A stretch of DNA of 9,366 bases from Bacillota bacterium (GTDB taxonomy: Bacteria; Bacillota; Clostridia; Acetivibrionales; DTU013), in contig JAEZJL010000186.1 in the NCBI GenBank assembly GCA_023415815.1, forward strand, positions 1 to 9,366. The letters are read 5' to 3'. The notes beneath the pieces were generated by a model. The model saw nothing but the letters and a program-made list of their open reading frames with translations. It did no database searches and was not told the DNA's origin. The stretch's first letter is position 1. The number at the start of each line of letters is the position of its first letter. This document shows, piece by piece, positions 6,628-9,366 of this stretch. Both the position numbers and the translations under genes were made by a program.

Positions 6628-6882
6628 ATGAATAAAATCGCTTTTGCATTATCTGGAGTTTTGGTTTTGATCAGCATTTGTACGCTGATCGCTACCGACA
6701 TAATAAAATCGGTGGTGCCCAAGCTCGGACTGATAGCATTTCAGGCTGCCGCCGCCGGCAGCTTCAGCGAGGCAGACTATGAGATAAATTTCATAGGAAT
6801 AAATTACTTTTCCGTTATTCTGATGCTTCTGGGCGTCGCAATGTGTATTTACTTCTTCATAAAAAACACCAAATCACGATAA
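6628..6882 (+). CDS. small two-helix membrane protein, unknown function
   Basis: An 84-residue protein that I do not recognise. Two hydrophobic stretches are clear: residues about 4-23 (IAFALSGVLVLISICTLIA) and about 60-78 (YFSVILMLLGVAMCIYFF). Between them is a polar-to-amphipathic loop containing an Ala-rich run (FQAAAAGSF) and the acidic SEADYE. The C-terminal tail KNTKSR is basic, which suggests that this end faces the cytoplasm and, with two helices, so does the N-terminus. GTGAGG lies at a usable distance before ATG 6628. The gene begins 19 bases after fabZ and is probably cotranscribed, but nothing ties its function to lipid synthesis apart from position. It ends just before the murC terminator. 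Confidence 0.7.
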   Translation: MNKIAFALSGVLVLISICTLIATDIIKSVVPKLGLIAFQAAAAGSFSEADYEINFIGINYFSVILMLLGVAMCIYFFIKNTKSR

Positions 6883-6884
6883 AA

Positions 6885-6924
6885 AAAGGAACGGCTCCAA
6901 GGCGCATGTGCATCGCTGGAGCCG
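6885..6924 (-). terminator. intrinsic terminator of murC
   Basis: CGGCTCCA (6892-6899) and TGGAGCCG (6917-6924) are perfect 8-bp arms around a 17-base loop that itself contains a gcg/cgc pair. Read on the minus strand, the stem is followed by TTCC and seven Ts (6887-6881), so it is a well-formed terminator for murC. The plus strand has only a C-rich sequence after the stem, so for the fabZ transcript it is at best a weak stop. Confidence 0.8.
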
Positions 6925-6940
6925 CCCTCCGCATTGTCGA

Positions 6941-8350
6941 TTATCCGGCTGCCAGAGTTTTTCTGTTTTTAAGAAAAGCCTCGCCCACCTTGTAAATATC
7001 CCCGGCACCCATTGTAATGATGAGGTCGCCCGGCCTTGTATTTACCTTCAGGTATTCGACGATAGCCTCAAAGCCTTTGAGATAAGTGGCCTTTTGCTCA
7101 CGCCGGTTGATCCTTCCGGCCAGCATTTCGGAATTGACCTCTCCGTTATCTGCTTCACGGGCGGCATATATATCGGATAATATCACTTCGTCCGCATCGT
7201 CAAAGGCCTCTGCAAACTCGTTCATCAGGAATTTGGTCCGGGTATAGGTGTGCGGCTGGAATACGCAGAATACCCGCGTCTGGCCGCAGTTCCTGGCCGC
7301 CTTCAGGGTGGCCTTGACCTCGGACGGGTGATGTGCGTAATCGTCTATCACCTTAATGCCTCCGGTTATTCCCTTCAGCTCAAACCGCCTGTGGGTGCCG
7401 GTGAACTTCCGCAGGGCTTCCTTTATGGCATTCATTCCGCAGCCCATGATACTGCATGCCGAAATGGCGGCCAGCGAATTACTCACGTTATGTATGCCAG
7501 GAACTCTTAGCTTGATCTCGGCAGCGGGCGTGTTATTGTTGTACAGGGTGTAGCTTGCGCATCCAAGGTCGTCGTAAACTATGTCCGACGCGCTCCAGGT
7601 ACAGTTCTTCGAATTGATTCCATAGGTTACCTTGTTGCAGCTGACGGTACCGAGCACAGACATCACCTCGGGGTCGTCGGCGCAGCCCACGAGGTAACCG
7701 TCCCGGGGCACCAGCTTGGCGAATCTGGTAAAGGTTTCCCTTATATGGTCCATGTCGCGGAAATAGTCCGCATGGTCAAATTCCATGTTCAGTATGATCG
7801 CAAGCCAGGGATGGAATTTCAGAAAGCTTCCCGTATATTCGCAGGCTTCGGCTATAAAATACCGGCTGCCGCCGATTCTGGTCGTGCCGCCTATGGCTTC
7901 GAGCTCGCCTCCGATGTGTATCGTAGGGTCAAGCCCCGCCTCCAGCATTATCATTGAAACCATGGAGGTGGTGGTGGTTTTGCCGTGAGTGCCGGAAACG
8001 GCGATACTGCCCGTGTATTCCTTCATGATCTCGCCAAGCAGCGTAGCCCTGTCTATGCAGGTTATACCGGCTTCCCTCGCTCCTATGAGCTCCGGATTGC
8101 TGTCCCTTACGGCAGCCGTATACACAACCAGGTCGGAGCCCAATGCGTTTTCTGCGTTGTGCCCTATGGCAACCTTTATTCCGATTTTTTCAAGCTTCTG
8201 GGTAATAGGAGTGGATCTCATATCTGAACCGGTTATCCGATAGCCCTTGCTGGCCAGAATCTCGGCTAGCCCGCTCATGCTTATGCCGCCAATCCCGATA
8301 AAATGAATTTTCTTTATGTACGTCGACTTCATAACGTCAATTTTCTGCAA
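6941..8350 (-). CDS. murC: UDP-N-acetylmuramate--L-alanine ligase
   Basis: About 469 residues, the normal MurC length. It is a cytoplasmic ATP-dependent ligase that joins L-alanine to UDP-MurNAc, the first peptide step of peptidoglycan synthesis. The N-terminal Rossmann-like domain shows HFIGIGGISMSGLA. The ATP loop VSGTHGKTTTTS lies near residues 118-129. EACEYTGSFL, ILNMEFDHADYF, DDYAHHPSE and FQPHTYTRT are the expected central and C-terminal motifs, and MGAGDIYKVGE ends the protein. The frame is open to a GTG at 8359, but that GTG overlaps the AAGGAG ribosome site. I chose TTG 8350, which sits 8 bases after AAGGAG; the ATG at 8332 has no such site. It is transcribed away from purR from the promoter at 8389-8417 and ends at a clear terminator. 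Confidence 0.95.
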   Translation of the reverse strand: MQKIDVMKSTYIKKIHFIGIGGISMSGLAEILASKGYRITGSDMRSTPITQKLEKIGIKVAIGHNAENALGSDLVVYTAAVRDSNPELIGAREAGITCIDRATLLGEIMKEYTGSIAVSGTHGKTTTTSMVSMIMLEAGLDPTIHIGGELEAIGGTTRIGGSRYFIAEACEYTGSFLKFHPWLAIILNMEFDHADYFRDMDHIRETFTRFAKLVPRDGYLVGCADDPEVMSVLGTVSCNKVTYGINSKNCTWSASDIVYDDLGCASYTLYNNNTPAAEIKLRVPGIHNVSNSLAAISACSIMGCGMNAIKEALRKFTGTHRRFELKGITGGIKVIDDYAHHPSEVKATLKAARNCGQTRVFCVFQPHTYTRTKFLMNEFAEAFDDADEVILSDIYAAREADNGEVNSEMLAGRINRREQKATYLKGFEAIVEYLKVNTRPGDLIITMGAGDIYKVGEAFLKNRKTLAAG

Positions 8351-8388
8351 ACCCAACACTCCTTGAATATTTATAAAAAGACATATAA

Positions 8389-8417
8389 ATCATACAATAT
8401 TTCTTATAAAATGTAAA
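8389..8417 (-). promoter_or_regulatory. sigma-A-type promoter for murC
   Basis: On the minus strand TTTACA (8417-8412) and TATGAT (8394-8389) are separated by exactly 17 bases, each matching the consensus at five of six positions. Transcription would start near 8382, about 32 bases before the TTG start. A second TATAAT on the minus strand (8451-8446) has only a poor -35. Confidence 0.7.
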
Positions 8418-8481
8418 ATTCAAATAACCGCAAGCACACTTAGATATTATATGCAAAAATATACATTTGTATAATGCGGCA

Positions 8482-8493
8482 TACACGAACAAT
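8482..8493 (+). promoter_or_regulatory. PurBox-like PurR binding site
   Basis: TACACGAACAAT agrees with the Bacillus PurBox pattern AWWWCGAACWWT at 10 of 12 positions, including the whole CGAAC core. A possible inverted partner with a TTCG core (8516-8519) lies 26 bases beyond the first core, close to the 24-25 expected for a PurBox pair, but its flanks match poorly. The site lies just upstream of the purR -35 and between the two divergent promoters, so autoregulation of purR is the natural inference. Confidence 0.4.
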
Positions 8494-8507
8494 TATTTGC
8501 ATCCGGC

Positions 8508-8536
8508 TTAAAACATTCGGAGATTGATGGTATAAT
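8508..8536 (+). promoter_or_regulatory. sigma-A-type promoter for purR
   Basis: TTAAAA (8508-8513) and a perfect TATAAT (8531-8536) are 17 bases apart, and TGG before the -10 gives an extended -10. Transcription would start at about 8543, that is, inside the left arm of the hairpin at 8541-8580. The leader before purR is then about 155 bases. Confidence 0.65.
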
Positions 8537-8540
8537 GAGA

Positions 8541-8580
8541 GGGGACAGTTCTGCAAAGGACTGGACCGAGAACTGTCCCC
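8541..8580. repeat. 12-bp inverted repeat at the purR transcription start, REP-like
   Basis: GGGGACAGTTCT (8541-8552) and AGAACTGTCCCC (8569-8580) are exact inverted copies around a 16-base spacer and are followed by TTTT (8581-8584). As RNA this is a terminator-like stem with a short U run that would form almost at the 5' end of the purR transcript. The sequence also resembles palindromic GGGGAC...GTCCCC elements that I recall as dispersed repeats in clostridial genomes. It may therefore be an inserted repeat rather than a regulatory device; the first view rests on the sequence, the second on memory. Confidence 0.6.
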
Positions 8581-8683
8581 TTTTGACGCTAAAGCCGGAC
8601 TTGACACCAGCAAGCCGAAGAACGGGAGCTGGGAACTATCCCATTTTGACATTGAAGCTGGACTTGACACTTGAATGCTGAAG
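8568..8683 (+). repeat. imperfect tandem repeat, 63-base period, in purR leader
   Basis: Bases 8568-8620 and 8631-8683 align without gaps at 41 of 53 positions. The conserved parts are GAACT-TCCC, TTTTGAC, GGACTTGACAC and GC-GAAG. The right arm of the hairpin at 8541-8580 is the beginning of the first unit; the second unit has a decayed version (gaactatccc) with no long matching left arm. Each unit contains the hexamer TTGACA, but no -10 element lies at the proper distance. Confidence 0.65.
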
Positions 8684-8698
8684 GATTGCGAGATAATT

Positions 8699-9366
8699 AT
8701 GGATAAGCTGCAGAGGAATGAAAGAATTACCGCCCTTCTCAAGGCGCTGTGCGACTCTCCCGGGAAAGTGCTCAATCTGGGGGGCTTTGCGGAGATGCTC
8801 GGTTCGGCCAAGTCGTCTATAAGCGAGGACATCGATATCATAAGAAGCTCTCTCGAGAAATTTGGGATGGGCGCCATTGAGACCATTTCCGGCGCTTCGG
8901 GCGGAGTGAGGTACACTCCGCTGCTCTCAAAAGAAAAGGCGGCGGCAAGCATCAAGGCTCTCTGCACGGAGCTGTCCAGGAAGGAGAGGATACTTCCCGG
9001 CGGCTACCTGTACATGCTCGACATTATCTACAACCCGGAGATAATTTCCGAAATAGGCAAAATACTTGCCGGACAATTTTACGACAGGGATATAAATTAT
9101 GTCATAACCGTTGAGACGAAAGGTATTCCGCTTGCCTTCACCATCGCGGGCTACCTCAGCGTTCCGCTGGTAATAGCAAGACATTACAATGAAGCGGCCG
9201 ACGGCCCGTCCGTCAACATCAACTATGTCTCCGGCTCCTCAAGGGCAATGCAGACCATGGTGCTTTCACTGCGGGCGCTCAAAAGGAATTCGAGGCTGCT
9301 ATTCATAGACGATTTCATGAAAGGCGGGGGGACTGCGAAGGGAATCCTGGACCTGGCGAGGGAATT
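8699..9366 (+). CDS. purR: purine operon repressor PurR (Bacillus type), 3' end beyond window
   Basis: The first 222 residues of a protein that usually has about 270-285; it is cut by the window edge. The N-terminal winged-helix domain (about 1-73) includes MLGSAKSSISEDIDIIR and ASGGVRYTP. ERILPGGYLYMLDI (97-109) opens the phosphoribosyltransferase-like domain, with KGIPLAF (141-147), INYVSGSS (174-181) and the PRPP-binding loop IDDFMKGGGT (203-212). In Bacillus this protein represses purine synthesis and related genes by binding PurBoxes, and PRPP relieves the repression. I chose ATG 8699; an in-frame ATG at 8675 lies inside the tandem repeat and has no ribosome site, though the site before 8699 (gcgag) is also weak. 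The gene diverges from murC and has a long structured leader. Confidence 0.93.
   Translation, partial: MDKLQRNERITALLKALCDSPGKVLNLGGFAEMLGSAKSSISEDIDIIRSSLEKFGMGAIETISGASGGVRYTPLLSKEKAAASIKALCTELSRKERILPGGYLYMLDIIYNPEIISEIGKILAGQFYDRDINYVITVETKGIPLAFTIAGYLSVPLVIARHYNEAADGPSVNINYVSGSSRAMQTMVLSLRALKRNSRLLFIDDFMKGGGTAKGILDLARE

Noticed and set aside
6125..6722. Two minus-strand frames opposite fabZ
   Set aside because: They are shadows of fabZ, which is unmistakable, and have no ribosome site or homology that I can see.
8357..8359. GTG at 8359 as the murC start
   Set aside because: The GTG overlaps the AAGGAG ribosome site, so it cannot be read from it. TTG 8350 has the right spacing.
8600..8692. 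TTGACA copies in the tandem repeat as extra purR promoters
   Set aside because: No -10 hexamer occurs 16-18 bases downstream of any of them; GATAAT at 8692-8697 is 22 bases from the last one.
1..9366. CRISPR array, tRNA or rRNA genes, complete insertion sequences
   Set aside because: I found no regularly spaced short repeats with unique spacers, no cloverleaf-like or rRNA-like sequence, and no transposase frame.

Overview
The window looks like ordinary chromosome from a member of the Clostridia (Bacillota) with fairly balanced base composition. The basis is AGGAGG-type ribosome binding sites, some TTG/GTG starts, sigma-A-like promoters, a Bacillus-type PurR, a YlaK-type PIN-PhoH protein and a murC/purR neighbourhood. 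I cannot name the genus. I see no prophage, CRISPR array, rRNA, tRNA or transposase gene.

Layout, left to right. (1) 1-1355, plus strand: the 3' end of an M24-family (Xaa-Pro peptidase fold) gene, then a complete aldo/keto reductase 25 bases later, probably one operon. A hairpin follows at 1527-1561. (2) 1624-2697, minus strand: a YcaQ/AlkZ-type winged-helix protein (DNA glycosylase family). Its N-terminal end appears broken or frameshifted: family-like sequence continues upstream of the best GTG, but with no usable start in that frame. (3) 2698-3042: an AT-rich divergent region with a 17-bp perfect palindrome and a candidate 29-codon leader ORF that overlaps the start of phoH by ATGA. (4) 3043-4428: PIN-PhoH ATPase. 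(5) 4529-4558 holds a terminator-like structure and 4596-4624 a good promoter. They separate phoH from murI (glutamate racemase), which is followed 21 bases later by a YfbR-type HD-domain 5'-nucleotidase gene. (6) A well-formed promoter at 6089-6117 drives fabZ and a small two-helix membrane protein. (7) murC lies on the minus strand and converges on (6) with its own terminator at 6885-6924. (8) purR starts on the plus strand at 8699 and runs off the window. It diverges from murC across about 350 bases that contain strong promoters in both directions, a PurBox-like site, and an unusual purR leader with a 12-bp-arm hairpin beginning at the predicted transcription start followed by an imperfect tandem repeat with a 63-base period.

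Functionally most of the window is housekeeping. MurI makes D-glutamate and MurC adds L-alanine to UDP-MurNAc (peptidoglycan precursors), FabZ serves fatty acid synthesis, and the HD nucleotidase and PurR concern nucleotide pools. The places that deserve a second look are small: the purR leader element, the phoH leader peptide, the damaged 5' end of the ycaQ-like gene, and the short repeat that brackets that gene. I did not find a convincing new multi-gene system.
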